From the NCBI GenBank assembly GCA_017517305.1, contig JAFWZV010000003.1, positions 62,001 to 126,000 on the forward strand: a stretch of DNA of 64,000 bases, read 5' to 3'. Each line of letters starts with the position of its first letter. The first letter of the stretch is position 1. This DNA comes from Lachnospiraceae bacterium. GTDB taxonomy: Bacteria > Bacillota > Clostridia > Lachnospirales > Lachnospiraceae. Of the stretch, positions 47,750 to 57,439 are shown in pieces. The notes under the pieces are model-generated. The model worked only from the letters and a program-made list of their open reading frames with translations. It had not been told where the DNA came from and ran no database searches. A program made the position numbers and the translations under genes.

Positions 47750-48377
47750 AAGAGTTATAAATGTGCCCTTTAATAGGGAACAACTAGGAGTGTTAAAAGC
47801 GGGAGATTATGTGTATCTTACAGGTACACTTTATAGCGCTAGAGATGCTGCACACAAGAGACTTTTCGACAGTATTATCATGGCAGATAATGGTATAATG
47901 GGAGAAAATGCAACAACTGGAGAAGGCCTTAGTGGCAAGGAATTATTTGACAAGGGCATTCTTCCACTAGATATAACTGATAATATCTTCTATTACCTTG
48001 GACCTACCCCTGCAAAAGAAGGCCAGGTTATAGGCTCGGCAGGACCAACTACCAGCTCTAGGATGGATAAGTACACTCCTCTACTTTTAAGCAAGGGTTT
48101 AATTGGTATGATAGGAAAGGGTAAGAGAAGCAAAGAGGTTATAGAGTCAATAGTTAAAAACAAGGCAGTATATTTTGCAGCTGTAGGTGGTGCAGGAGCA
48201 TTGCTTTCAAAATGTATTAAAAAGTCAGAGGTTATAGCCTATGATGATCTTGGAACTGAGGCTATCCGTAGACTTAGGGTAGAGGATTTTCCTGTTATAG
48301 TTGTAATTGACAGTGAGGGAAATAATCTATATGAAACTGCAGTAGAGGATTACAATAGTTCAAAGAGTGCACGTTAA
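47739..48377 (+). CDS. Fumarate hydratase class I, beta (C-terminal) subunit
   Basis: The partner of the alpha subunit. The swivelling domain is recognisable: GDYVYLTGTLYSARDAAHKR (substrate and catalytic residues), YLGPTPAKEGQVIGSAGPTTS and MIGKGKRS. 212 residues. The start at 47739 follows gggaggacata; the earlier in-frame ATG codons lie within the upstream gene and lack ribosome sites. Confidence 0.92.
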   Translation: MDNKRVINVPFNREQLGVLKAGDYVYLTGTLYSARDAAHKRLFDSIIMADNGIMGENATTGEGLSGKELFDKGILPLDITDNIFYYLGPTPAKEGQVIGSAGPTTSSRMDKYTPLLLSKGLIGMIGKGKRSKEVIESIVKNKAVYFAAVGGAGALLSKCIKKSEVIAYDDLGTEAIRRLRVEDFPVIVVIDSEGNNLYETAVEDYNSSKSAR

Positions 48378-48499
48378 AAAGCTACTTATTTAATATTGTA
48401 GGATTGCAGAAATTTAAAATATAAAAATCTAGGTGTAATATGTACATAACCTAGAAACTAATTATAGCATAATGTGTGAGACAAAAAGGAGAAATGATT

Positions 48500-50239
48500 A
48501 TGGACGAAGAAAAGAAGGAAAAGATTAAAGAAGAAAAACCAAAAAAGCAAAAAAAGGTGAAGGTTGTCTATGATGTAGATGGCAAGATGAAGAAGGAAAA
48601 GAAGAGACAGGCAGCAGGATTTGGTAAGTGGAATATTATAGCACTTATAATCTTACTTGCCCTAGAAGCCCTTTTTTATTACTTCATAACTCCTGCTATT
48701 AATATTCATACCACAGGCTTTTGGGTATGGTTAGCTATAACAGTAGGTGGATTACTAATTTGCACTATGGATTTTAGTGCCGATAACCTTGTCATAAGCC
48801 ACAAGAAGGGTCAGTCCCAGGGAGTTACAGGAGCTACAAAATGGTTTGCTATAGCTCTTGGTCTTTGTGTGGTGGTTCCTATTGTAGGTGGAATTGCTTC
48901 ATCAGCTATGTTTAGAGCGTCTACTTACGCCTCTATTATAGAAATTCAGGATGGAGATTTTGCTACAGATATTGCTCCAAGCGAAAACATTAATGATATT
49001 GCACTTATGGATACTGACAGTGCTAGAATTATTGGTGAGAGAGCCATCGGTTCTTTGTCAGATGTAGTCAGTCAGTACGAGGTAAGTGATAGCTATAGTA
49101 CCATTGACTACAATGGAAAGCCTATGAAGGTTGCTACACTTGAATATGCAGGATTTTTCAAATGGTTTAATAATAAGGATGCAGGTATTCCAGGATATGT
49201 TCTTGTAGATCCTGTAAAGAATGAGGCAAAATATGTAAAGCTTGAAAATCCAATTAAGTATACACCATCAGGTTGTTTCGGAGATAATTTGTATAGAAAG
49301 GTTCAGATGTCTTATCCAACCTATGATTTTAACGGATTTTATTTTGAGCTTGATAATGAGGGAAATCCTTATTATATCTGTCCAGTATTAAAGCCTAATG
49401 CAGGTCTTTTTGGAGCAAAGGATGTAAAGGGAGTTGTAATATTTGACCCATGTACAGGAGACAGTGAGTACCTTGAGGTAGGTCAGATTCCTAACTGGGT
49501 AGACAGAGTTTATGATGGAGATTTAGCTTGTCAGAAGTATAATTGGTATGGAAATCTTTCAGGTGGATTTATCAACAGTATCATTGGTAACAAGGGCTGT
49601 AAGGTAACAACTGATGACTATGGCTACAAGGTTATGAATGGTGATGTTTGGGTATATACTGGTGTAACTTCTGTAAATGGAGATCAGTCCAATATCGGTT
49701 TTGTTATGATGAACTCACGTACAGGTGAGAGTAAATACTATACTATTGCAGGTGCAGAGGAGCATTCAGCTATGGAGTCTGCAGAGGGACAGGTGCAGAA
49801 CTTAGGATATGAGGCATCCTTCCCATCACTTATTAATATAGATGGTGTACCAACCTACATTATGGTGCTTAAGGATAATGCAGGACTTGTTAAGATGTAC
49901 GCACTTGTTAATGTTGAAAAGTACAACATTGTTGCTACAGGAGCAACCCAGCGTGAAGCTCTTGCAAGCTATCGTAAGCTGATGGTGGAAAATGGAATTG
50001 TATCTAATGAGGTAGTTATATCTGATGAAACACCTAACAAAGAGATAACTGTTAAGGAAATTAGATATATCAGCATGGAAGGGGAAACCTATGTGTATAT
50101 CACAGCAAAGGATGGTTCTGTTTATAAGCAGAATTTTGCTGATAATGAGACACTTATCTTTGTTGAGCCTGAGATGAAGATTAAGGTATATTATAATGAG
50201 ACTGAGTCAGGTATTAACGAGCTTGTGTCTTATGAATAG
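48500..50239 (+). CDS. Large conserved membrane protein, function unknown
   Basis: 579 residues. A highly charged, Lys/Glu-rich N-terminus (about 45 residues) is followed by three transmembrane helices (around 47-65, 74-92 and 113-133), then an extracytoplasmic region of about 430 residues without an obvious enzyme motif. The repeated YVLVDP...EAKYVKLENP and VVIFDPCTGDSEYLEVGQIP segments look like beta-rich repeats. Start chosen at 48500, eight bases after aaaaagga-g; an ATG at 48494 is too close to that site. Confidence 0.75.
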   Translation: MDEEKKEKIKEEKPKKQKKVKVVYDVDGKMKKEKKRQAAGFGKWNIIALIILLALEALFYYFITPAINIHTTGFWVWLAITVGGLLICTMDFSADNLVISHKKGQSQGVTGATKWFAIALGLCVVVPIVGGIASSAMFRASTYASIIEIQDGDFATDIAPSENINDIALMDTDSARIIGERAIGSLSDVVSQYEVSDSYSTIDYNGKPMKVATLEYAGFFKWFNNKDAGIPGYVLVDPVKNEAKYVKLENPIKYTPSGCFGDNLYRKVQMSYPTYDFNGFYFELDNEGNPYYICPVLKPNAGLFGAKDVKGVVIFDPCTGDSEYLEVGQIPNWVDRVYDGDLACQKYNWYGNLSGGFINSIIGNKGCKVTTDDYGYKVMNGDVWVYTGVTSVNGDQSNIGFVMMNSRTGESKYYTIAGAEEHSAMESAEGQVQNLGYEASFPSLINIDGVPTYIMVLKDNAGLVKMYALVNVEKYNIVATGATQREALASYRKLMVENGIVSNEVVISDETPNKEITVKEIRYISMEGETYVYITAKDGSVYKQNFADNETLIFVEPEMKIKVYYNETESGINELVSYE

Positions 50240-50272
50240 GTAGTATAAAAAATAGTTAATATGAGATAAGGT

Positions 50273-50308
50273 AAAAAACCACCTGGCAAATTTGCCAGGT
50301 GGTTTTTT
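50273..50308. terminator. Perfect palindromic terminator
   Basis: An 18-bp-per-arm palindrome with A6 and T6 ends, 33 bases after the stop of the membrane gene. The gap 50309-50483 before the tRNA promoter shows nothing else. Confidence 0.92.
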
Positions 50309-50483
50309 GTGTGGTTAATAATAAAATTGTCTCTTATATCGATTGGGAGCTTTACACTGGAAAAATAAAAAAATAATGGGATGTACATGTATATTTTTTA
50401 AATAGATGCATATTATATAAGAGGAGAAAGAGTAGCTTCAAGTACTAAAATAACATCTGCCATAGGAAAAGTTTGTAAACTCA

Positions 50484-50512
50484 TTGACAAACTGCAATTG
50501 ATTTGATATTAT
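50484..50512 (+). promoter_or_regulatory. Sigma-A promoter of the tRNA cluster
   Basis: TTGACA at 50484-50489, exactly 17 bases, TATTAT at 50507-50512, about 64 bases before tRNA-Ser. Confidence 0.8.
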
Positions 50513-50575
50513 ATTAAAGCGTGTTAGCGCAAAACTAAATATCACCAGATACATTGGTAGGTTGTTTAGGCATTT

Positions 50576-50663
50576 GGAGATGTACTCAAGTGGCTGAAGA
50601 GGCGCCCCTGCTAAGGGTGTAGGTCGTTTGCGCGGCGCGAGGGTTCAAATCCCTCCATCTCCG
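50576..50663 (+). tRNA. tRNA-Ser (anticodon GCT)
   Basis: An 88-nt class II tRNA with a long variable arm. The acceptor GGAGATG pairs with CATCTCC, and the anticodon loop is CTGCTAA. The discriminator is G; CCA is not encoded. Confidence 0.95.
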
Positions 50664-50754
50664 TTACATAGAATATAGTGAAAATACTTGTTGACTTATT
50701 AACAGCTTTCACATATAATCTATTTTGCTGACTGCAAGTCAGTAGTATAAATAT

Positions 50755-50827
50755 TCCTCCTTAGCTCAGTCGGTAGAGCACCTGACTGTTAATCAGGGCG
50801 TCGTTGGTTCAAGTCCAACAGGGGGAG
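50755..50827 (+). tRNA. tRNA-Asn (anticodon GTT)
   Basis: A 73-nt cloverleaf: the acceptor TCCTCCT pairs with AGGGGGA, the anticodon loop is CTGTTAA, and the discriminator is G. Confidence 0.95.
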
Positions 50828-50865
50828 CTTGCTTCTAATAATGAAGCTACATAAATTTTATATTA

Positions 50866-50936
50866 GGCGCGATCGCCAAGTGGTAAGGCCCCGGTCTGCA
50901 ACACCGTTATCGCCGGTTCAAATCCGGCTCGCGCCT
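50866..50936 (+). tRNA. tRNA-Cys (anticodon GCA)
   Basis: A 71-nt cloverleaf: the acceptor GGCGCGA pairs with TCGCGCC, the anticodon loop is CTGCAAC, and the discriminator is T (U), as is normal for tRNA-Cys. Confidence 0.95.
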
Positions 50937-51080
50937 CTTTAAGAACCTAGAACTTTGTTTCTAGGTTTTATTTTTTATATTTTCTATAATATTTTTGCTT
51001 ATTGTAGGAAATATGAACTTGTTTTTAATTTAAACTGTTGTACTATATTCTTTGTAAATAACAAAAGGAGAGTATGTAAT

Positions 51081-51971
51081 ATGAAGAAGAAAATTAGTAT
51101 GTTGCTTATAGGTATGTGCTTAGCTGTTGGTTTAACAGCCTGTGGCAAGGAGGATGATAGTAAGAAAACCACTGAGACTAAACAGGAGCTTACTACAGAG
51201 GCTGAGGTAACCACTGAAAAAGTCACTGAGGCAGAGACTACAGAGGTTGTTGAGGATACAACTGAGGCTACTACAGAGGCTGTGGTGGAGGAGATAGTTG
51301 ACGCAGTTCCAGAAGGACCTGCAGAGGCTAATTTTGGTCCTGATAATGTAGGCTTTTATATGCAGGGGGTAGAGTTCAAGCTTCCTATGGCCTATAGCGA
51401 ATTCTATGAGAAGGTAACAGCTATGGGATGGATTATACCAGAGGATGGTGTGAGAAATAGTTATAATGGAGATTATAAATTATCTGAGGTTGAATTTACT
51501 CGTGCCATAGAGGGTCAGGAAGAAGTTGAGTGGTTTGATATAGAGGTTATAAATAGTGCAGATACAGCTGCAGAGGTTGATCTTGCAGACCCTAATATTC
51601 AGGTAGTTAATATTACAATTGGTATGTATGCAGGAAAGGTAGATATTTTTGATTCTTCTGCCGGTACGTATGTGCGTAATTTCCATACCGATTTTTATAT
51701 CAATAAAGAGGTTGGACTTGGAAGAAATATTAGAAATGCATATGAAGCATGGGGTGGTTCAATGGTAGAGAATCACGGAAGATTTATATGGACAACCGGA
51801 AGTGAGCAGGATGCGGGTAATGGAATGGGCACAGACCCATATATAAGCTTATCAAGTGTACAGAGAAGAGAGGATACTACACTTTATTCAGAGCTTTATA
51901 ACCATTATGGTGAGTGTGAGGATATAATAGACTTTATAAGCTTGCAGAATAATCCATTTGTAGAGAAGTAG
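51081..51971 (+). CDS. Lipoprotein, function unknown
   Basis: 296 residues. A lipoprotein signal peptide (MKKKISMLLIGMCLAVGLTAC; lipobox LTAC with the Cys at 21) is followed by a Thr/Glu-rich spacer (TTETKQELTTEAEVTTEK ...) and a C-terminal domain of about 190 residues, acidic, without a recognised family. The start at 51081 follows aaaggag; the frame is open further upstream into the tRNA terminator region but without a start signal. The Thr/Glu spacer resembles the linker in the zinc-ribbon protein at 5676. Confidence 0.82.
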   Translation: MKKKISMLLIGMCLAVGLTACGKEDDSKKTTETKQELTTEAEVTTEKVTEAETTEVVEDTTEATTEAVVEEIVDAVPEGPAEANFGPDNVGFYMQGVEFKLPMAYSEFYEKVTAMGWIIPEDGVRNSYNGDYKLSEVEFTRAIEGQEEVEWFDIEVINSADTAAEVDLADPNIQVVNITIGMYAGKVDIFDSSAGTYVRNFHTDFYINKEVGLGRNIRNAYEAWGGSMVENHGRFIWTTGSEQDAGNGMGTDPYISLSSVQRREDTTLYSELYNHYGECEDIIDFISLQNNPFVEK

Positions 51972-51983
51972 AATATAATTATT

Positions 51984-52018
51984 AAGAGCTTTGCTTAAAT
52001 TAAGCAAAGCTCTTTTTT
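51984..52018 (+). terminator. Intrinsic terminator of the lipoprotein gene
   Basis: AAGAGCTTTGCTTAA pairs perfectly with TTAAGCAAAGCTCTT, followed by a T run. Confidence 0.92.
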
Positions 52019-52186
52019 GAAATTATGGATACAACGTAGAAAAAATAGGTAGTTTATATTATGCTAAAAATCCGATGAATACCCGTTAATAATATTAAAA
52101 TTAGAATTGTAGATATGTAGTAAAATTGATATAATTAATATTGGATTAGTGTAATAAAAAATGACTGTAAAATAATAGGAGTAGCT

Positions 52187-52789
52187 ATGAAAAATATTAT
52201 TCTAGCATCCCAGTCTCCAAGACGTAAGGAGCTACTTGCTCAGGCAGGTTTTTCATTTGAGATAATTACATCTGATGTGGAGGAGATAATTACTCATACC
52301 AAGCCATGGGAAATCGCAGAAAGCCTATCTAGTCAAAAGGCAGAGGATGTGTTTAATAAGGTTATAGATAAATATGGAGAAGATAAGGCAGACAATTATC
52401 TGGTTATAGGTGCAGATACAATAGTTGCCATAGAGGATAGGATTCTTGGTAAGCCAAAGGATAGAGCTGATGCTTATGATATGATGAAGCTTCTGTCAGG
52501 GAAGACTCATCAGGTTTATACTGGGGTGACGGTTGTATCATCAGGTGACACCAAATCAAATATTCATACTTTTAATGAATGCACAGATGTTACATTTTAT
52601 GAGATAACAGATGATGAAATTAATGAGTATCTAGATGCTAGTTTGGAGTGGTCAGACAAAGCTGGAGCATATGGCATTCAGGCTACTGTAGGAGCTAAGT
52701 TTGTTAAGGAAATAAAGGGTGATTATAACAATGTAGTAGGACTTCCTATTGCAAGACTGTATCAGGTACTTAAAGAGATAGAGAGGTAG
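52187..52789 (+). CDS. maf: Maf-family nucleotide pyrophosphatase
   Basis: Hydrolyses non-canonical or excess nucleoside triphosphates and is linked to septum inhibition. The signature IILASQSPRRKELLAQAGFSF is at the start; VIGADTIV and GKPKDRADAYDMM LLSGKTHQVYTGV match the family, and DKAGAYGIQ is the conserved late motif. 200 residues. Five bases before the AAA+ gene. Confidence 0.95.
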   Translation: MKNIILASQSPRRKELLAQAGFSFEIITSDVEEIITHTKPWEIAESLSSQKAEDVFNKVIDKYGEDKADNYLVIGADTIVAIEDRILGKPKDRADAYDMMKLLSGKTHQVYTGVTVVSSGDTKSNIHTFNECTDVTFYEITDDEINEYLDASLEWSDKAGAYGIQATVGAKFVKEIKGDYNNVVGLPIARLYQVLKEIER

Positions 52790-52793
52790 TATT

Positions 52794-54506
52794 ATGGAGT
52801 GGGGTTTTAATGCAGTAAGAGTTAAGGAACAAAGTAAGAACTTGTTCCACCTTTGTATAAAAAGAGCGGAAAGCATAGGCTTACATGAGTACATAAAATC
52901 TGACGGAAAGGTTTCCTTAGGAGAGGCATATCGTATTGATATGAAGAATTTCCTTATCTACCTGGCTTATGCCGATGGCGGTGTAAATAAGGAGGAGGTT
53001 AAATACATTAATGAACTAATGGGACTTCAGATGTATCCGGATATCATATCAGATTATGCGGACAGATGGAATCTAAAGGAGATAAGCTTCTTAGATAGAC
53101 CACCTTTGTCACTAGAGCCCTTTGTAAGATCAAATGTTGGACCTGAGACAGGGGAGATAAGTGATTCCTATTATGATTTGGTGGATCTTTATGTAACTAC
53201 ATTTAATTATATTGGCAATGATTTTATAGCCTGTAATAAGGAGATTAGTCAGGGAGAGATAGATGCACTTTCTTCCTATACTATGATGCTGGCAGATTAC
53301 ATAGATGAATACCAAGGTAAGATAAAGGAGTTTAAGCCTACTATAGCCTACAAGCCTGGTAGTAAGATTACTCAGGAGGAGAAGCCTGATTATGTGTCCT
53401 TTGACGCTGAGGATCTTTATAACGGTGGAGATGACAGAGTACTAAATACAGGAAGAAGTGCCAGATATTCCTTAAGACAGGACAATGATGTTTTAGGTAC
53501 AGATAGAGTTGTAAATAATAGTGAAAATGTATCTAGAGATATTTCTACACATGATAACTTTAAGTTCTCTACAGAGGATGACAAGAGATATGAAAAGTCC
53601 ATGAAGGAGGATAAAAAATTCAGAGTGGAAAATGGTACTGATGATGTGCCAGAGCAAAACACAGCAGATGTTTTATCCAACCAGGACAGTATGGAAAAGC
53701 TTATGCAGCAGCTTAATGATTTAACTGGTATGGAAAGCGTGAAGAAAGAGGTTAATAATCTTATTAACCTACTTAAGATATGTCAGATTCGTAAGGCTAA
53801 GGGACTTCAGGTTCCTCCTACCAACAATCATCTGGTATTTTTAGGTAATCCGGGTACAGGTAAGACAACTGTGGCCAGAATACTGTCTCAGATATATCAT
53901 GGATTGGGAATACTTTCTAAGGGTCACTTGGTTGAGGTAGATAGATCAGGTCTTGTAGCCGGCTATATGGGTCAGACTGCGGAGAAGGTTACTGAAGTAA
54001 TTGAGAAGGCAAAGGGAGGAATCCTATTCATAGATGAGGCCTATGCACTTTCCTCAGGAAAGCAGGAGGGAGATTTTGGTCAGGAGGCTATAGATATCCT
54101 TAACAAGGCTATGGAGGATAACAGAGATGACCTTATTGTTATTGCTGCAGGATATCACAATGAGATGCAGGATTTCCTTGATGCAAACCCAGGTCTTCGT
54201 TCACGTTTTAATAGAACTATAGAGTTTCCTAACTATAGTGCGGATGATTTAATTGAGATTATGAGTAACAGGGCTAAGAAGCTTGATTATAATATTGAGC
54301 CTGAGACTTTAGAGTATATTAGAGCTAAATTCAGACAGTTTCTTATGGTTCCACCTAAGAACTTTGGTAATGCCCGTTCAGTGAGAAATTATTTGGATAA
54401 TGCTATAAGTAACCAGGCTAACAGATTGGTTACAAATCCAAGTCTTGACTTAGATGAGCTTACCACTATTACTATAGAGGATGTGGCGAATCTTACCTTA
54501 TCATAA
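52794..54506 (+). CDS. CbxX/CfqX-type AAA+ ATPase with a TerB-like N-terminal domain
   Basis: 570 residues. The N-terminal about 170 residues look like a TerB-type helical domain (AYADGGVNKEEVKYINELMG). A low-complexity linker follows (about 190-290), then the ATPase: Walker A FLGNPGTGKTTVAR, Walker B GGILFIDEAYAL, and RSRFNRTIEFPNY near the arginine finger. This is the SpoVK/CbbX branch, which remodels protein assemblies. It is probably co-transcribed with maf. Its target is unknown. Confidence 0.85.
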   Translation: MEWGFNAVRVKEQSKNLFHLCIKRAESIGLHEYIKSDGKVSLGEAYRIDMKNFLIYLAYADGGVNKEEVKYINELMGLQMYPDIISDYADRWNLKEISFLDRPPLSLEPFVRSNVGPETGEISDSYYDLVDLYVTTFNYIGNDFIACNKEISQGEIDALSSYTMMLADYIDEYQGKIKEFKPTIAYKPGSKITQEEKPDYVSFDAEDLYNGGDDRVLNTGRSARYSLRQDNDVLGTDRVVNNSENVSRDISTHDNFKFSTEDDKRYEKSMKEDKKFRVENGTDDVPEQNTADVLSNQDSMEKLMQQLNDLTGMESVKKEVNNLINLLKICQIRKAKGLQVPPTNNHLVFLGNPGTGKTTVARILSQIYHGLGILSKGHLVEVDRSGLVAGYMGQTAEKVTEVIEKAKGGILFIDEAYALSSGKQEGDFGQEAIDILNKAMEDNRDDLIVIAAGYHNEMQDFLDANPGLRSRFNRTIEFPNYSADDLIEIMSNRAKKLDYNIEPETLEYIRAKFRQFLMVPPKNFGNARSVRNYLDNAISNQANRLVTNPSLDLDELTTITIEDVANLTLS

Positions 54507-54589
54507 TGTATGAAGAATATAGAGGTTTAATTAAATAAAAAATTTAATACATAATGTGTATTTATATTATTTAGATGATATTAGGTTAA

Positions 54590-56110
54590 ATGGTTTGTAT
54601 GAGAAAATATATATGTGAAGGCTTGGCCAAGTATCTTGCCAAGGAATATAAGCCATGGCACATGCCTGGCCATAAAAGAAATAATTTTATAGAAGATGTA
54701 GAAGAAGAGGCTGACATAGATATGGCAGCCTTTTCGACATTGGACCAGAAGGATATGGAATGGGCACTTAATATTGATACTATTCTTGGTCTTGCTGCTT
54801 CTATAGATGTGACAGAGGTGCCAGGCACAGATGATTTGCATCATCCTGAGGATATGATACTAAAATCCCAGCAACAACTTTCAGAAATTTATGGCTCTTA
54901 TGCCAGCTACTATATGGTAAATGGCTCTACAGGCGGAATTTTAGCTGCTATAGGAGCGGTTGCTGATACAAAGAAAGGAAGTCTCCCAGGGAGTGAAAAA
55001 ACAGCTCAGATTATTATTGCAAGAAATTGTCACAAGTCAGTGTATAATGCATGTCAGTTATTTGGCCTAGAACAGATATATATTGAGCCAGAGTATATTT
55101 CTCTTAAAGCACCAGCTAGCTGTGATGAAATTAAGGGACATAAAGCAAGTGGAGAATTAAGCTCCCATATCTACGGAGCCATAGACCCAGAGGAGATAAA
55201 GCAATTAGTAGAGAATAATCCCAATGTGGTAGCAGTGGTTATAACCAGCCCAACCTACGAGGGAGTAATATCAGATGTTGCAGGAATTAAGAGGGCACTT
55301 GAGCCATACAAAATTCCTCTTATAGTAGATGAGGCACATGGAGCACATTTGCCATTTATAGAGGATTTGCCACCGTCAGCAGTAACCCTAAAGGCTGATA
55401 TAGTGGTTCAAAGTCTCCACAAGACTTTGCCTTCACTTACTCAGACAGCAATAATTCATGTTAACAATGAAGGTCTTAATGCTAAGGTCAAAAAATATAT
55501 TTCAATATTTATGAGTTCATCACCTTCCTATATTATGCTTTGTTCTATGGAGCAGGCGGTGGTTGATGCTTGGAATAGAAAGAAAGATTTGCAAAGCTTC
55601 AATGAATATCTAAAAAATCTTTATGCTTTTAGAAATAGTTTGAAGGATTTAAAGAATATAAGGCTATTAGGAAAAGCAGATAATTATTTTGCCTATGATG
55701 AAAGTAGAATAGTGCTATACGGAGATATAACAGGAGAGGCACTGGCAACAAAGCTTAGAAATATGGGCAATATTGAGATAGAAATGAGCGGTATTAATTA
55801 TGTGGTTTTAATTTCCACCTATGCTGATAGGTTAGAAGCTTTTAAACATTTGGAAAAAACTATAAAGTTGGTGGATGAGCAACTTTGTATTGCGTCTTCT
55901 ACCCAGACTTCATTAAATATAGAAGAGATTAAAAAGAGAGAGTTTAAAATAGAAGAATTAGATAAGCTTGTGGGAACATTGTCCCAAGATAATATTTATG
56001 TATATCCACCTGGAAGCTATATTGTGGCAGCAGGTGAATATATTTCACAGGAGGCAGTGGACAAGATAGGGGAGCTTATGGCTTCAGGGAAAAGGATAAT
56101 AGGACTATAA
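54590..56110 (+). CDS. Orn/Lys/Arg decarboxylase family enzyme (PLP)
   Basis: Predicted to decarboxylate a basic amino acid. The N-terminus has WHMPGHKRN, the central part LIVDEAHGAHLPF, and the PLP lysine is in VQSLHKTLPSLTQ. 506 residues is the short form found in Firmicutes (YaaO-like), without the large N-terminal wing domain of the enterobacterial enzymes. The substrate cannot be assigned. The start could also be the Met four codons in (54599). No good ribosome site is visible for either. Confidence 0.9.
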   Translation: MVCMRKYICEGLAKYLAKEYKPWHMPGHKRNNFIEDVEEEADIDMAAFSTLDQKDMEWALNIDTILGLAASIDVTEVPGTDDLHHPEDMILKSQQQLSEIYGSYASYYMVNGSTGGILAAIGAVADTKKGSLPGSEKTAQIIIARNCHKSVYNACQLFGLEQIYIEPEYISLKAPASCDEIKGHKASGELSSHIYGAIDPEEIKQLVENNPNVVAVVITSPTYEGVISDVAGIKRALEPYKIPLIVDEAHGAHLPFIEDLPPSAVTLKADIVVQSLHKTLPSLTQTAIIHVNNEGLNAKVKKYISIFMSSSPSYIMLCSMEQAVVDAWNRKKDLQSFNEYLKNLYAFRNSLKDLKNIRLLGKADNYFAYDESRIVLYGDITGEALATKLRNMGNIEIEMSGINYVVLISTYADRLEAFKHLEKTIKLVDEQLCIASSTQTSLNIEEIKKREFKIEELDKLVGTLSQDNIYVYPPGSYIVAAGEYISQEAVDKIGELMASGKRIIGL

Positions 56111-56120
56111 GGAGAACAAG

Positions 56121-57212
56121 GTGCAAGGCTATAGAATGTTTAAACAATTAAATAGTGTAGAGGATTTAGAGTTATCCTTCTATGAGGAGGTTTCCCAGAT
56201 ACCTGAGAATGAGGGAGATTTAGAAACCACCGTAAGCTATGTAAAGGATACTAGAGATGGAAAGCTTTATATTAAGAAGGAAATATTAAATGGTGACAAA
56301 GCTGTATATGAGGAGCTGCTTAGATATGAGGAAAAGAATGGCAAAAAGCTAGCCGGAGTACCTAAGCTATTTACCATTACAGATGATGGAAACAGAGTTT
56401 ACACTATAGAGGAATTTATAAATTGTCCAACCCTACATAGTGTAATGGAGTCTCAATCTGTTACTGCTGAGGAGCTTACACTTATATTTAGAGAGGTGTG
56501 TATAGTATTAGAGAGACTTCACAAGTCTGCTAAGCCTATAGCTCATGGTGAGGTTTCCGCCAGAAATATATTGGTGGATATGGATGCAGTAAGAGGTATA
56601 ACTAAGAATCAGAAGGTTTACCTGGTGGATTTTAACAGGGGAACTAAGCAACATCTTAGAATAGATATAAGTCAGGATATGAAGGATTGCTGCAAAACCT
56701 TGAGACAGTGTATGGATACCTTGGTGTTAAAAAGTATAACAGAGTTTGATGGACCACTTTGGGAAGGACTTAAGGATATTGCTGAGAATGGTCCCGTAAA
56801 ATTCACCACAGACCGTCAGATGATATCTGGTCTAGGAATGCTTATAGGCAAACGTGCTCCGAGAAGGGAAAAGTCAAATAAAAAAAGCTACGCATTACCA
56901 GGCTTTAGAACTAAGAAGCTATGGAAGATGCTTATAGCTTCATTTGCATATATATTTATGGTGTTAATTGCCATTAATGTGGATATGGATTATGAAGGAA
57001 TATGGAATGTGTATGAGAGACTTTGTGCTTTTGGTTTGATGTTTTCATATCCAGCATGGTTTTGCAATTATATGGGGGTTAGAGATAAGTACAGTTGGTT
57101 AAATGGAAAGAGCGTGGTTAAGAAGCTTATAGGACATTTTATAGCGGTGGTTGCAATATTTGGTTTCTGGATGATGATGATAATAGGACCGGATTTACTT
57201 AATATATTTTAG
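56121..57212 (+). CDS. Protein-kinase-like membrane protein with degenerate catalytic motifs
   Basis: 363 residues. The kinase-like fold occupies residues 1-250: a candidate ATP-anchoring Lys in LYIKKEI (52 or 53), hinge-like IEEFINC, catalytic-loop HGEVSARN (142-149) where the usual Asp is Glu, and DFN (170-172) instead of DFG. Two or three C-terminal transmembrane helices (about 272-290, 300-318 and 340-360) anchor it. Probably a pseudokinase or a weak kinase. GTG start at 56121 after aaggag; an ATG five codons later is possible. Ten bases after the decarboxylase gene. Confidence 0.72.
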   Translation: MQGYRMFKQLNSVEDLELSFYEEVSQIPENEGDLETTVSYVKDTRDGKLYIKKEILNGDKAVYEELLRYEEKNGKKLAGVPKLFTITDDGNRVYTIEEFINCPTLHSVMESQSVTAEELTLIFREVCIVLERLHKSAKPIAHGEVSARNILVDMDAVRGITKNQKVYLVDFNRGTKQHLRIDISQDMKDCCKTLRQCMDTLVLKSITEFDGPLWEGLKDIAENGPVKFTTDRQMISGLGMLIGKRAPRREKSNKKSYALPGFRTKKLWKMLIASFAYIFMVLIAINVDMDYEGIWNVYERLCAFGLMFSYPAWFCNYMGVRDKYSWLNGKSVVKKLIGHFIAVVAIFGFWMMMIIGPDLLNIF

Positions 57213-57231
57213 ACTCGGAAGTGGAAATAGT

Positions 57232-57269
57232 AAAAACCATTTCATCCGTGTGGGTGAGATGGTTTTTTT
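57232..57269 (+). terminator. Intrinsic terminator of the kinase-like gene
   Basis: AAACCATTTCA pairs with TGAGATGGTTT, and a run of seven Ts follows. Confidence 0.82.
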
Positions 57270-57335
57270 GATTGGTATCTCCAAGCTGTGGGATATGTCA
57301 AAAGGCAAACTATGAATAAGGTCCTTTCTAGAAAT

Positions 57336-57396
57336 CACTTCCGTAACTTTTGCGGAGGTGTTTTTGTTTTGGTCTATACTGCAGATGTAGCTGAGG
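57336..57396 (+). promoter_or_regulatory. Hairpin plus promoter-like module upstream of the ClpP-type gene
   Basis: CACTTCCG (57336-57343) pairs with CGGAGGTG (57353-57360), followed by a 36-base stretch (57361-57396) containing TATACT at 57375-57380. The stretch is 31/36 identical to 62366-62401, which has the same hairpin type before it. Read as an upstream terminator followed by a promoter shared with the radical-SAM gene. Confidence 0.55.
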
Positions 57397-57439
57397 GGAG
57401 AAATTTATCAAAATCTATTAGAAAAGGAGAATAGGAATT

